Source of the DNA: CAZBLK01 sp964492715
GTDB taxonomy: Bacteria; Bacillota; Clostridia; Lachnospirales; WRBF01
Reading direction: 5' to 3'
NCBI GenBank assembly: GCA_964492715.1
Contig: CAZBLK010000007.1
Location: forward strand, 1-64,000
DNA: 64,000 bases
In this document: piece by piece, positions 34,392-43,429 of the stretch
Numbering within the stretch: position 1 is the first letter of the stretch
Layout: each line of letters opens with the position of its first letter
Made by a program: the position numbers and the translations under genes
The notes under the pieces: generated by a model
Told to the model about the DNA's origin: nothing
Database searches by the model: none
What the model saw: the letters and a program-made list of their open reading frames with translations, nothing else

Positions 34392-36791
34392 CTATAGAAC
34401 ACTTTTATAAAAATGCCCATAGTTCGTTTCAAAGCAATTTAAAATTTCATAGTCAAACGGCTCATTGTTAAGCGCAGCAACATATGCCTTAACAATTTTT
34501 TCAACTTCACTTGGTTCTTCTACAAAAAAACCTAGCCTTACCCTTTCTACAGGAAGCTTTTTAATGTCTTTAATTTTGTCAAGCATACATAGCACAGAGC
34601 TTGACAAAACAGAAGCTACGCACCTGTCACAGTCGGTAATAAGCGGAAAAACTTTTCCTACTTCATCTCTTAAAGCGTACTCCCACAAGCAGTTTTTAAG
34701 CTTGCAATATTTGCCTTCCACTTTAGAAGCAGCGTACAGCCCAATTGGGCATTGGCGTGTAACCATTTCCACTTGCCTACCATGAATAACAACTTCGCAG
34801 CTTTCGCCGCCAATTTCGTCAAGCTCTTTTAAAGTAAGCTCTTGCGAAAGTGTAAGCTCGTCGGCATATTTAAGCATTTCTACAACAGAAAGAGAGTTAA
34901 AAATGTTAAATGCAGAATCTAAAACCTTTTTCTTTGTTGTATTTTTAAGCGAATGAAGCTGACCGTAAGTTCTAACTAAATAACCGTCAAAATCTTTACA
35001 CTCCAAAATGTCGGCAATGCTGTCAACTTCGTTGCTTGAGTCAATTCTGCTTAAAGCAATGTAAAGCTCTACACCTTTGCTTTTTACCAATTCAATGCAA
35101 TGGTCAACCCTTGAAAGAAACTCACCGTTTACCGTAATGTAAACCCGTGAAACACCTGGCACAAGGCACGCTTCCAGTTGTTCTGGCGTAGCAACAATTA
35201 CAGCAAGCTTCTTTTTGCCTAAATATTTATTATGCTTAACAGGCTCGTAGCTTACATCAACTTGTTTTCGTTTAAAGCTTTCTGTAAGTTTTTTTGCAAA
35301 GCCTTCGACAGCACACCGCCTAAGCTTGTTAATTGCTTTTATTTGAACGTAAATGTTGTCGTCTATGTCGTAATCAACAAATTCAAGTTTAAAAGGGTAG
35401 TCGCCTGTTTTTGCAACTTGCTCCAAAAGCCTTTCGGGTGCAAGCGGTGCGTTTGAGGCACTTTCTACAATTTCACCCTCGACAAATTCTATTATTTCTC
35501 CAAGCATTAAAGTAATTGCAAGCGGTTTACCTAAAACTGCCCTAACAATGCACGACACAGGCAAAGCACCTTTTACGTTACCCCTTTTGTACGACGACTT
35601 TAGCTCATCATTAAGCCTTTTGTCAAAAGTGCGGTAAACAAGGTTGCCTTCTTTTATGTCGCCGTCAATTGTTAAAGAAATTATATCTCCTGCGGCGCAA
35701 GCCATGTTTATTCCACAGCCAACATGCGGCTCTGTTTCTGTCCAAATTTCAATTCCGTCACCAGCAACAAGCGGCTTTTCGGCTTTAATTTCTGCACACT
35801 TTTTTGCTTTGTCATAAGAAGTTACAAACCCCACCAAAGCACCACTGTCCTTTGGGTTTACGTCGCTTATCATAGAAATGCCGCTGTGGGTTTTTAAGTA
35901 CCCGCCGCTAAAGCTTCCGCCACGGTTGTACACTTGTAAAAGCTTGTCGTAATCTTCGTCAATGTTTGGCTGCTTGCCCTCAATGTTAACAAGGCTGTCC
36001 AAATGTTTCCTATATGATTTTGAAACTTGGTATACGTAGTCAGAGCCTTTCATTCGCCCTTCAATTTTTAAAGAAGAAACGCCAGCATCAACAATTTCTT
36101 CCAGCATTTCCAGCGTCATAATGTCTTTGGGGCTTAAAAGATACCCTTTTGCAATTACGCTTTTGTTATGAACAAGCTCGTATTTAAGGCGACAAGGCTG
36201 AGCACACCGCCCCCTGTTTCCGCTTCTGTTGCCAGCCATGCTGCTTAACAGGCAGTGCCCAGAATAGCTAAAGCACAAAGAACCATGAACAAAAACTTCT
36301 GTTTCAATTCCAGCATTTTCAGAAATGTTTTTCACTTCGTGAAGTGACGTTTCACGGCTTAAAACAACACGAGAAAAGCCCATTTCAGAAACTTGCATTG
36401 CCCCTGCAACTGTGTGAATGTTCATTTGTGTACTGGCATGAAATTCTATATCTGAAAAAAGCCTGCTTAAATGAAGCGCAAGCCCAATGTCTTGTGTAAT
36501 AAAAGCATCTGCCCCAGCGGCATACACATGTGACAAAAACTTAAAAGCTTTATCAAGCTCGCTGTTTTTTACAAGAGTGTTTGCAGCAATGTAAACTTTA
36601 ACTCCATGAAGATGACAGTAGTCTATGACGTCGGCAATTTGTTCTTCTGTAAAGTTTTCGCTTGATGCCCTTGCACTAAGAGTTTTGCCGCCCAAATAAA
36701 TTGCGTCACAGCCGCCAAAAACAGCAGCGTATACATCATCTTCATTTCCGGCAGGTGCTAAAAGTTCGACATTTCTATAAAGTTCATTCAT
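34392..36791 (-). CDS. U32 family peptidase / RlhA-like rRNA hydroxylase family protein (with DUF3656)
   Basis: The 799-residue protein begins with the U32 core (LLAPAGNEDDVYAAVFGGCDAIYLG), continues with HASTQMNIH, EVFVHGSLCFSYSGHCLLSS and the cysteine-rich RGRCAQPCR, then a middle DUF3656 region and a C-terminal part with further cysteines (CPIG, CKLKNCLWE). This is the layout of the long U32 proteins related to E. coli RlhA, which hydroxylates 23S rRNA C2501; peptidase activity is doubtful for this branch. It follows the zapA gene on the same strand, a common clostridial pairing. Confidence 0.9.
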   Translation of the reverse strand: MNELYRNVELLAPAGNEDDVYAAVFGGCDAIYLGGKTLSARASSENFTEEQIADVIDYCHLHGVKVYIAANTLVKNSELDKAFKFLSHVYAAGADAFITQDIGLALHLSRLFSDIEFHASTQMNIHTVAGAMQVSEMGFSRVVLSRETSLHEVKNISENAGIETEVFVHGSLCFSYSGHCLLSSMAGNRSGNRGRCAQPCRLKYELVHNKSVIAKGYLLSPKDIMTLEMLEEIVDAGVSSLKIEGRMKGSDYVYQVSKSYRKHLDSLVNIEGKQPNIDEDYDKLLQVYNRGGSFSGGYLKTHSGISMISDVNPKDSGALVGFVTSYDKAKKCAEIKAEKPLVAGDGIEIWTETEPHVGCGINMACAAGDIISLTIDGDIKEGNLVYRTFDKRLNDELKSSYKRGNVKGALPVSCIVRAVLGKPLAITLMLGEIIEFVEGEIVESASNAPLAPERLLEQVAKTGDYPFKLEFVDYDIDDNIYVQIKAINKLRRCAVEGFAKKLTESFKRKQVDVSYEPVKHNKYLGKKKLAVIVATPEQLEACLVPGVSRVYITVNGEFLSRVDHCIELVKSKGVELYIALSRIDSSNEVDSIADILECKDFDGYLVRTYGQLHSLKNTTKKKVLDSAFNIFNSLSVVEMLKYADELTLSQELTLKELDEIGGESCEVVIHGRQVEMVTRQCPIGLYAASKVEGKYCKLKNCLWEYALRDEVGKVFPLITDCDRCVASVLSSSVLCMLDKIKDIKKLPVERVRLGFFVEEPSEVEKIVKAYVAALNNEPFDYEILNCFETNYGHFYKSVL

Positions 36792-36939
36792 AATTTCACG
36801 CCCTAAATGTTAACAATATCATAACAATTCATTTCTACTTTTTCCATCTGTCAAAAAACCACGCAATATCGTAAAAAGTACAATTGTTATGGTCTACACG
36901 TTTCTCCAAATTGCAGCAATGTAAACGTATGTACCAATG

Positions 36940-36969
36940 GGTTGTTTAAAAAAACATTTTCAAACAACC
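36940..36969 (-). terminator. Hairpin after zapA
   Basis: GGTTGTTT and AAACAACC form an 8-bp stem with an A/T-rich loop, just past the zapA stop codon. It separates zapA from the U32 gene. Confidence 0.55.
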
Positions 36970-36970
36970 A

Positions 36971-37786
36971 CTAGTTGTTTAATGTAGTACCAAAAGTTTC
37001 AATGTATTCTACAAGCTCTTTTTCAGACTTTGCAAGCTTGTCCAAAAGCTGTGCTCTTTCGCTTCGCAAAGCTTTGTTTTCAGCAGACATAGCTTCAAAG
37101 TCACGAATAAGCCTGCCGCTTTCCACTTGAAGCAATTTATGTTCGTTTAAGCACTTGCTAAACTCTGTTTGCAGCCTGTCATTTTCCTGTTTTAAAATGT
37201 CGTTAACTGTAGCCAACGCTTCCGCTTCCGAGGCAAGCCTTTTGCTCTCCTCTGTTAAAGCTTTATGCTCGCTGACACACTGCTCGTATTCTATATTTAA
37301 CTGGTTATGCTCCTGTTTTAAAAAAGCGTTGTCTTTTTCAAGTGCCTTTGCATTTTCTGTAAGCTTTTTGTTTTCTTCAGCAAAAGCCAAGCTATCTTCA
37401 GAACGCATTTTAAATTCTTTTGAAAGCTTTTCATATTCTTGTTTAAGTGTCAAATTGTCGGCTACTAACGCTTCAAATTCTTTAACTAGCTTTTTGCTTT
37501 CTTCCTGCAACGACTTATAGTCGGAAAGGGCTTTTGTAAGCTCGGGCTTTATGCGCTCGTTTTCTGCCTTTTCTTTAAAATAGTCGTCTGCAATGTTTAT
37601 TGCAATTAAATATTTAATAAGCATGGAGTTTGTAGCCAAGCATTTTGTTGTTTTTTGAATGGTATTTAGCTTTTCGTTTATGTAGTTTGCAAGGCTTTGA
37701 ATGTATTCTTCGCTTTCAACACCTACAAGCTCAAGCACTTCTGTGCCTATGCTAACGCTAACTGTGTTTTTCTTTTCCTTTACCAT
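36971..37786 (-). CDS. zapA: ZapA-like cell division protein with four 42-residue coiled-coil repeats
   Basis: ZapA binds FtsZ and bundles its filaments. Residues 1-80 form a normal ZapA domain (VSVSIGTEVLELVGVESEEYI; SLANYINEKL; ALNIAD-like INIADDYF). Then comes a coiled-coil extension built of four copies of a 42-residue unit, starting at EESKKL (95), EENKKL (137), EESKRL (179) and VESGRL (221). Each unit has the pattern EALxxxNxxLKQExxxL. The period equals six heptads exactly. Most ZapA proteins are 85-200 aa; this one is 271. No membrane segment. Located upstream of the U32 gene. Confidence 0.88.
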   Translation of the reverse strand: MVKEKKNTVSVSIGTEVLELVGVESEEYIQSLANYINEKLNTIQKTTKCLATNSMLIKYLIAINIADDYFKEKAENERIKPELTKALSDYKSLQEESKKLVKEFEALVADNLTLKQEYEKLSKEFKMRSEDSLAFAEENKKLTENAKALEKDNAFLKQEHNQLNIEYEQCVSEHKALTEESKRLASEAEALATVNDILKQENDRLQTEFSKCLNEHKLLQVESGRLIRDFEAMSAENKALRSERAQLLDKLAKSEKELVEYIETFGTTLNN

Positions 37787-37811
37787 GCCAAAAGCCCCTT
37801 AAAAGGTATTT

Positions 37812-38504
37812 TTATTCAACAAGCTCTATAGGTTTAAAGTTAATGCAATCCGCAGAAACCAAGTTGTACGAAACGCCGTCAACCACGCCAGACAAAGCAC
37901 GCTTTGACCTTTCGTTTCCGTGCAAATGCCCAAACACAACTGTTTTAACGCCGTACTCATTTATTATTTCTGTAAAAGCCGACGGTTCTTTTTTATCATT
38001 AGTCGGCGGATAGTGAAGCATTACAATTATTTTTTCAGCACCTGCACGCACCGCACTGTCTAAAGACATTTTTAACCTTAAAGCTTCACGCCTGTAAATT
38101 TTTTCATCATGGCTAGTAAACTCTGTGTCGTTTGGGCAAAGCCAGCCACGGCTGCCGCAAATTGCAAAGCCGCCGTACATAAAGTGTGAGTTTCTTAAAA
38201 AATGTATTGTTTTGTACCTATTATTTAATAAAGAAGTAGACGCCCACCAATAGTCGTGGTTGCCACTTACGACAACCTTTTTTCCAGGAAGTGCATCAAG
38301 CCACTTCAAGTCAACGTCGGCTTCTTCAAGCCTAGTTCCCCAAGAAATGTCGCCTGGAACAAGTGTTAAGTCGTCATCTTTAATTTGCTCTATCCAGTTT
38401 TTTTTAACTTTTTCTGTGTGCTGCTCCCATTTTTGTCCGAACATATCCATTGTTTTGTCGTTAAAAAAACCAAGATGAATGTCCGAAATGGCATATATTG
38501 ACAT
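37812..38504 (-). CDS. Metallophosphoesterase
   Basis: The 230-residue calcineurin-like phosphoesterase has all metal-binding motifs: DIHLG, GDISWG, GNHDYWW, LHYPP and GHLHG. It is cytoplasmic. Proteins of this kind, near 230 aa, are widespread in Clostridia and usually of unknown substrate. It lies between a small alarmone synthetase gene and zapA on the same strand, with a 25-bp gap to zapA. Confidence 0.9.
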   Translation of the reverse strand: MSIYAISDIHLGFFNDKTMDMFGQKWEQHTEKVKKNWIEQIKDDDLTLVPGDISWGTRLEEADVDLKWLDALPGKKVVVSGNHDYWWASTSLLNNRYKTIHFLRNSHFMYGGFAICGSRGWLCPNDTEFTSHDEKIYRREALRLKMSLDSAVRAGAEKIIVMLHYPPTNDKKEPSAFTEIINEYGVKTVVFGHLHGNERSKRALSGVVDGVSYNLVSADCINFKPIELVE

Positions 38505-38626
38505 ATTTTTTCCTCTTACTTTTCTGCTACTTTATCTGTTTAGTAGTTCTGCTTTAATAACATTCAAAAACGTTATTAGTTTTCTCTGTGCCATTGTCGT
38601 CAAAGCCGAAACTTCATAAGCAAGCT

Positions 38627-39421
38627 TTATATTTTATAAATTTTAGACATAATTTTAAGCTGTGCATAAAAGTCTTTTAGCTTTGCCAAATCGCCTTCGG
38701 CGTAAAGCTCGTAAAACTTTTTGTAAAGCTCGTTTACATTTTCTAACTTAGCAACAAAATAAAGCTGCTGAAGCTTCATTAAAGTTTGGTCCACAAGCTC
38801 GTTTTTAACTTGCTTTGTTTTTTGCACCTCAATAATTTCATCTCTTATAGTACCCATTTCCTTGTCAAGCCTAAAAGCCGCTTCGGCTGTAACTATAAGC
38901 CTAATTTGAAGGTCGTCGGGTATTTGCCCGTTATATTTGTACCTAAGTGAATGTTCGATTGTTGCCCAAAAGTTCATTGCTAAAGTGCGAATTTGAATTT
39001 CACAGAAAAGTTCTTTTTTGCCTTCTGCTGTAAAAAGCGGATATTTAATAATTATATGGTAGCTTCGGTAGCCACTTGGCTTAGTGTTTGTTATGTAGTC
39101 GTGTTCTTTTACAATTGTCATGTCACAACCATCACGCTCTTTTATTAAGCCAATAACTCTGTCAATGTCGGCTACAAACCTGCAAATTATACGAATGCCA
39201 CCAATGTCTTCAATTAATTCAGGAATGCGCTCAAGCGGAATGCCCTTCCTGGTTGCTTTGTCCAAAATGCTAGAAACTTTTTTTACACGCCCAACTACGT
39301 TTTCAATGGGCGAATGTCCGCTTGGCAAAAACTCTTTTTTCAAATTCAAAAATTTAACGCAAAGCTCATCAACCATTTGTTCATAAGGAAGAAGAAATTC
39401 GTTCCAACTGTTACTATTCAT
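38627..39421 (-). CDS. Small alarmone synthetase (RelQ/YjbM-like GTP pyrophosphokinase)
   Basis: The 264-residue protein has only a RelA/SpoT synthetase domain (about 50-215) and no hydrolase or regulatory domains, so it should make (p)ppGpp. Visible signatures are DIGGIRIICRF, KPSGYRSYHIII with the substrate-binding Tyr and His, CEIQIRTLAMNFWATIEHSL and YKYNGQIP. A C-terminal helical tail follows. GGAGGAAAGTG precedes ATG 39421. A leader of about 110 nt is possible, since a TATAAT-like box lies near 39540 on the same strand. Confidence 0.9.
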   Translation of the reverse strand: MNSNSWNEFLLPYEQMVDELCVKFLNLKKEFLPSGHSPIENVVGRVKKVSSILDKATRKGIPLERIPELIEDIGGIRIICRFVADIDRVIGLIKERDGCDMTIVKEHDYITNTKPSGYRSYHIIIKYPLFTAEGKKELFCEIQIRTLAMNFWATIEHSLRYKYNGQIPDDLQIRLIVTAEAAFRLDKEMGTIRDEIIEVQKTKQVKNELVDQTLMKLQQLYFVAKLENVNELYKKFYELYAEGDLAKLKDFYAQLKIMSKIYKI

Positions 39422-40107
39422 TCACTTTCCTCCTGAAAGAGAGTTGCGCAGCCAAAGGACAGATGATGACACCAACCTGTGTTTGCAGCAAACCATGTTG
39501 AGTTGGCTAAATCTTGCAACTGCATTTGTACCTTATATATTTATTATATACTAACATGGTTTTTTTACTTTTTCAATACTCCTTGCACAAAATAGTTTGT
39601 ACAAAAGTCCGTTGTATTTGTTAATTGCAACAATTTGGTAAAAATTACTTTATAATAAAACATTATATACCAAATTTTCTTTTCAATATATGTTACAAAA
39701 CTATTAAATATATGCTAAGTATTAAATTATTATTAAACTATCATTACATTTAATTTGGTTTGTTGCGTTATGCCGCCTTTTGCTTTATAATTTTTCGTAG
39801 CATAAAAATTCAAAGGAAAAATTGGCTATACTATATTAGACCTCTTGCGAAATTATAAACGTTGCCTTTACGGCAACTTTTCCGTTTCGGCTGCGTCACC
39901 AAAAACCTTACGTACCTTTGGGTACGAGCGGTTTTTGCTTCCTTGCGAAACGAAAAATTTGCTCGTAAATTGGAAATTTCTTATTTAGCAAGAAGTCTAT
40001 TGTAATTTTTCGCTTATTTGGTGATATTATATATATAGCGTTATTTTAAAGTACTAAGTTAAAAAAGTAATAGATTAAACGCATAAAAGCGTTTGGGAGG
40101 GGAAAAA
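39422..40107. other. 686-bp region without a gene
   Basis: Holds the probable leader and promoter of the alarmone synthetase (39422-39600), an inverted repeat ATTTGGTA (39633-39640) / TACCAAAT (39668-39675) around a TATAAT box, a MITE-like element (39837-39999), and an A/T-rich stretch with the vanW promoter. No coding frame worth reporting. Confidence 0.6.
39837..39999. mobile_element. MITE-like element, 163 bp, TAGACCTCTTGC family
   Basis: Ends TAGACCTCTTGC and GCAAGAAGTCTA are inverted copies (11 of 12) that end in TA. Inside are stems GTTGCC/GGCAAC and ACGTACC/GGGTACG, and the inner arms TTCGTTTC-like pairs continue inward. Same length class and TA target as the 164-bp pair but a different sequence. 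Non-coding. Confidence 0.65.
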
Positions 40108-41733
40108 ATGTCGCAAAGCTCTGCTCGTAGAGCCAAAAGAAAAAGCTCTATTTTGCTAAAAATTATTATTGTACTTGTTTTTATGTCAATAATAGCCATA
40201 TCGGCAGTTGGCTTCATTTCACTTTCAAAGTATCAGGACATGAAGGGGCGTGTCGAAATTGACAGAATTTACAAAAACATTTTTGTAAACGGGGTAAATG
40301 TAGGCGGCATGACAAAGCAAGAAGCTCTTGACGCACTGGACAATGTTTACAAAAAAGAATTTATGGATAAAGAAATTACGGTATTTGCCGACAAAGAAAC
40401 TGTTACATTTAATTATTCTGACTTTAACGCAAAAAGGGACATGTCCCAAGCTGTAGAGGAAGCTTATTCTTACGCAAGAACTGGCTTTATTGTAAGCCGC
40501 TACGACAAAATTGTTGCGCTTGAAACAGAGCCGCATGAAATTATAAAGGAAGTTGGCTACTCGTATGACGAGGGCAAGCTTATGCCAAAGCTTGTAGAGC
40601 TTTCCGAAAAAGTTTACATTCCTTCGGTAGACGCCACTATTAGGCGTGAAAACGGTCAATTCATAGTTACTGACGAAGTTTTCGGCAGGCAAATGAACGT
40701 TGAAAAAACGTATGACAAAGTTGTTTCACTTTTAAAACAGGAAAAAGCTGGCGACGTAACAGCCGAGTTTGAAACACTTTTGCCACGCTACACAGCAAAA
40801 GAGTTTGCAACAGCACAAAGCTTAATTGGAACAGCCTTTTCCACATTTAAAGTAAACGAACAAGGCAGAAACGACAACATTTTTACAGCCGCAGACAAAA
40901 TTAACAACTATGTCGTGTACCCTGGGGAAGTTTTTTCCACAAACAAAGCATTTGGTGCAATGACGTATGAAAACGGTTACAGGCTTGCACCTGTAATTAT
41001 CGGCGGCAAGCTTACAGACGACTTTGGCGGCGGCGTGTGCCAAGTTTCCAGCACACTTTACAACGCACTTTTGTTTTCCGAGTTAAAAATTGTTGAACGG
41101 CAAAACCACTCGCTTAAAGTTGGGTACATGGACTATGGCTTTGATGCTACGCTTGCTGGCGACTATATAGACCTTAAATTTGAAAACGATACAAAATACC
41201 CTGTGTTTATTGAAACTGTACTACAAAACAACAACAAATTAATTGTGAATATATATGGGCATGAAATTCATTCGGCTACACGCAGGCTTGAGTTTAAAAA
41301 CGCACTTGTGGAAAAAGTGCCTGCCCCTGCCGAAATGGTGACGGAAGACCCAACTCTTCCTGTTGGGTACAGAAAAGTAGTTTCAACTGCTAAAGACGGC
41401 TACAAATACGAAGTTTACAAGTTTGTTTATGAAAACGACGTTCTTGTCGACAAGGTTTTGGTGAATAAAAGCAATTACAAGCCAGCTCGTGCAGAAGTTG
41501 TTTTGGGAACTGGAACAAATGTGCCGTATCCAAAGGAAAGTGCAGACGCTTCTAGCGTAGCTGGGGCTTCACAAGCAGAACCTATTCCAGAGGCAAGCAC
41601 AAGCGCAGACCCTGTGGAAGTTGCACCTGCAATTTCCCAGCCTGTAGTTTCGCAGCCAGTTGTTACACAGCCGTTTATACCTGAACCTGTAGCTACAGAG
41701 CCTGTTATTTCAGAGCCTGTTATGCCAGAATAA
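40108..41733 (+). CDS. VanW family cell-wall protein
   Basis: The 541-residue protein has a basic N-terminus, one membrane anchor (about 20-42), a YoaR-like putative peptidoglycan-binding region (about 55-230) and a VanW domain (about 255-390; AFSTF, NNYVVYPGEVFS, GGGVCQVSSTLYNALL). After it comes a linker and a P/V/E/Q-rich tail of about 50 residues with repeated PV(V/I)xxP units. ATG 40108 is behind GGGAGGGG. VanW domains occur beside vancomycin-resistance genes but also widely in wall proteins; no resistance genes are here, so that role should not be assumed. Confidence 0.9.
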   Translation: MSQSSARRAKRKSSILLKIIIVLVFMSIIAISAVGFISLSKYQDMKGRVEIDRIYKNIFVNGVNVGGMTKQEALDALDNVYKKEFMDKEITVFADKETVTFNYSDFNAKRDMSQAVEEAYSYARTGFIVSRYDKIVALETEPHEIIKEVGYSYDEGKLMPKLVELSEKVYIPSVDATIRRENGQFIVTDEVFGRQMNVEKTYDKVVSLLKQEKAGDVTAEFETLLPRYTAKEFATAQSLIGTAFSTFKVNEQGRNDNIFTAADKINNYVVYPGEVFSTNKAFGAMTYENGYRLAPVIIGGKLTDDFGGGVCQVSSTLYNALLFSELKIVERQNHSLKVGYMDYGFDATLAGDYIDLKFENDTKYPVFIETVLQNNNKLIVNIYGHEIHSATRRLEFKNALVEKVPAPAEMVTEDPTLPVGYRKVVSTAKDGYKYEVYKFVYENDVLVDKVLVNKSNYKPARAEVVLGTGTNVPYPKESADASSVAGASQAEPIPEASTSADPVEVAPAISQPVVSQPVVTQPFIPEPVATEPVISEPVMPE

Positions 41734-41738
41734 TTTTT

Positions 41739-41763
41739 GGGGGCTTTTAGCCCCCATTTTATT
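41739..41763 (+). terminator. Rho-independent terminator after vanW gene
   Basis: GGGGGCTTTTAGCCCCC is a compact hairpin preceded by T-run and followed by ATTTTATTTTT. Confidence 0.85.
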
Positions 41764-41784
41764 TTTATATGAAAAGAGTGACAT

Positions 41785-42762
41785 ATGCTTAACATAGGAA
41801 AAATACCTGCTGATATACTTAAAAAAATAGTGTTTGACAAGCCGCACAGCTTACGTAAAGAAGTTTTGGTAGGCCCTGCCTTGGGTGAAGATTGTGCCGC
41901 ACTAGAGCTTGGAAACGAGCTTACAATAGTTTCGTCAGACCCTATTACAGGCGCAGCCGAAGACGTTGGATACTTGGCTGTACATATAAACGCAAACGAC
42001 ATTGCCGCATCTGGCGGTGAAGCCGTTGGTATAATGGTCACGGTGCTTCTTCCAAAAGGTGCTACAGAACAAACACTTGCAGAAATAATGAACGGTGTTT
42101 ACAAAGCGGCAGAGGAAACGGGCATTTCTGTTTTGGGCGGACACACAGAAGTAACCGACGCTGTAACACGCCCTGTAGTTTCAGCTACGGTAATTGGAAA
42201 AAGTGTAGGGAAACGTTTTTTTAAAACAGGAGGTGCAACTGTAGGTGACAGCGTTGTAATGACAAAATATGCCGCACTGGAAGGAACAGCAATTGTTGCA
42301 AGCGCACACAAGGAAAAGCTGGAAAAGCTAATTGGGAATGAACTGACAGAAAAAGCGGTTGGCTTAAAAGGTTTTCTTTCTGTAATTAAAGATGCTAAAG
42401 TTGCATGTGAGCACGAAATAACTTCAATGCACGACATAACCGAAGGCGGCGTTTTGGGTGCGTGCTTTGAACTTGCAAAAGCTTCGTCTGTTGGAATTGA
42501 CATTTGCTTGGAGGACGTGCCTGTCCTTACAGAAACAAAAGCTGTGTGCAACGCCCTTGACATTGATTTGTATAAGCTTGTGTCAAGCGGTTCGCTTTTG
42601 ATTACAACAAAAAATGGGTACGAGGTTTGCAGGGCGCTTCTTGAATGTGGGGTAAATGCCGCAATTATCGGGACTATTACTGAAAGCGAATGTAGCTATT
42701 CGCTCGGTGGTAAAAGGTTTTTGCTTGACGAAGTGGCTAGTGATGAGATGTATAAGGTTTGA
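41785..42762 (+). CDS. AIR synthase-related protein (HypE/ThiL-like fold)
   Basis: The 325-residue protein belongs to the PurM/AIR-synthase superfamily: GPALGEDCAALEL, SSDPITGA, HINANDIAASGGEA, VLGGHTEVT and DITEGGVLGACFE are all typical ATP-binding and metal-binding segments. The nearest characterised relatives are HypE proteins (hydrogenase nickel maturation), but this C-terminal end lacks the HypE cysteine (PRIC-like) and no hyp gene is nearby, so a specific role cannot be given. GAAAAGAG precedes ATG 41785. Confidence 0.85.
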   Translation: MLNIGKIPADILKKIVFDKPHSLRKEVLVGPALGEDCAALELGNELTIVSSDPITGAAEDVGYLAVHINANDIAASGGEAVGIMVTVLLPKGATEQTLAEIMNGVYKAAEETGISVLGGHTEVTDAVTRPVVSATVIGKSVGKRFFKTGGATVGDSVVMTKYAALEGTAIVASAHKEKLEKLIGNELTEKAVGLKGFLSVIKDAKVACEHEITSMHDITEGGVLGACFELAKASSVGIDICLEDVPVLTETKAVCNALDIDLYKLVSSGSLLITTKNGYEVCRALLECGVNAAIIGTITESECSYSLGGKRFLLDEVASDEMYKV

Positions 42763-42772
42763 ATTATAAAGC

Positions 42773-42804
42773 AAAACCCCTGCCCTTATCGGACGGGGGT
42801 TTTT
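42773..42804. terminator. Bidirectional terminator between convergent genes
   Basis: AAAACCCC and GGGGGTTTT form a stem with A and T runs on the two sides. It serves both the AIR-synthase-like gene and the V-ATPase operon end. Confidence 0.8.
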
Positions 42805-42814
42805 AAAAACAAAA

Positions 42815-43429
42815 CTACTTCCGTTTCTTAACAACCTTCATTCTAGTAAATTCATCACGTTCCCGTTCCTCAAGCGTTTCCTGAATACTCTTTACAATTT
42901 CTTCATACTTAGGAATGGTAACATTTTTAAGCGCATTAGCACGCTTTTGCGTTTTTTTAATGGCGACAGCAAGGCGGTAAGCGGCGTTTTCAATCATCGA
43001 AAGCTGAATTATAAGGTCTTTCACCAAATTAAACTTTTCAAACGCCTCGTCAAGTGCCGTTGTTGTGCCGCCAAAGCCGAAGCACGGCGTGTCCTTTGTT
43101 GTGTTGTTGTACGTCACCAAAGGAATTTCCACGCCCATTATACTTCTGCTGTGAATGTTTACAGTTTCCTCCTGCGGAACGCCGTAAGAAAACCGTTCCA
43201 CGTTCATTATGCCAATTTCTATATTTGCGCCTTGCAAGGCGGCGTAAGCTTCTGTGAACACACGGTCGATAGACACTTGAATTTCCTGCGCCTTTTCGTT
43301 TAGCTCCATAATTTCTTTTATAAGCACGTTGCGCTTTTTGTCCATTAGCTCGTACCCTTGGTTGGAAAGCTTCAACGTGTTTTTTGCAAGCATCAAGTTC
43401 CCCTTTGTTGGAAACATTTCGGTTTGCAT
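42815..43429 (-). CDS. atpD: V/A-type ATPase subunit D (central stalk)
   Basis: Subunit D is the rotor shaft inside the A3B3 head. The 204-residue protein has the family pattern PTKGNLMLAKNTLKLSNQGY at the N-terminus and a long C-terminal helix rich in K, R and E. Its start codon shares a base with the subunit B stop, so it is coupled. Last gene of the operon, ended by a bidirectional terminator. Confidence 0.95.
   Translation of the reverse strand: MQTEMFPTKGNLMLAKNTLKLSNQGYELMDKKRNVLIKEIMELNEKAQEIQVSIDRVFTEAYAALQGANIEIGIMNVERFSYGVPQEETVNIHSRSIMGVEIPLVTYNNTTKDTPCFGFGGTTTALDEAFEKFNLVKDLIIQLSMIENAAYRLAVAIKKTQKRANALKNVTIPKYEEIVKSIQETLEERERDEFTRMKVVKKRK

Noticed and set aside
34392..36791. U32 protein as a secreted collagenase
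   Set aside because: No signal peptide; domain layout with DUF3656 fits the RlhA-like rRNA modification branch.
40108..41733. VanW gene as a vancomycin-resistance determinant
   Set aside because: No vanHAX, vanS or vanR genes are nearby; VanW domains are common in ordinary cell-wall proteins.
41785..42762. AIR-synthase-like gene as hydrogenase maturation factor hypE
   Set aside because: No C-terminal HypE cysteine motif and no hyp genes nearby; the hydrogenase here is [FeFe], which does not use HypE.
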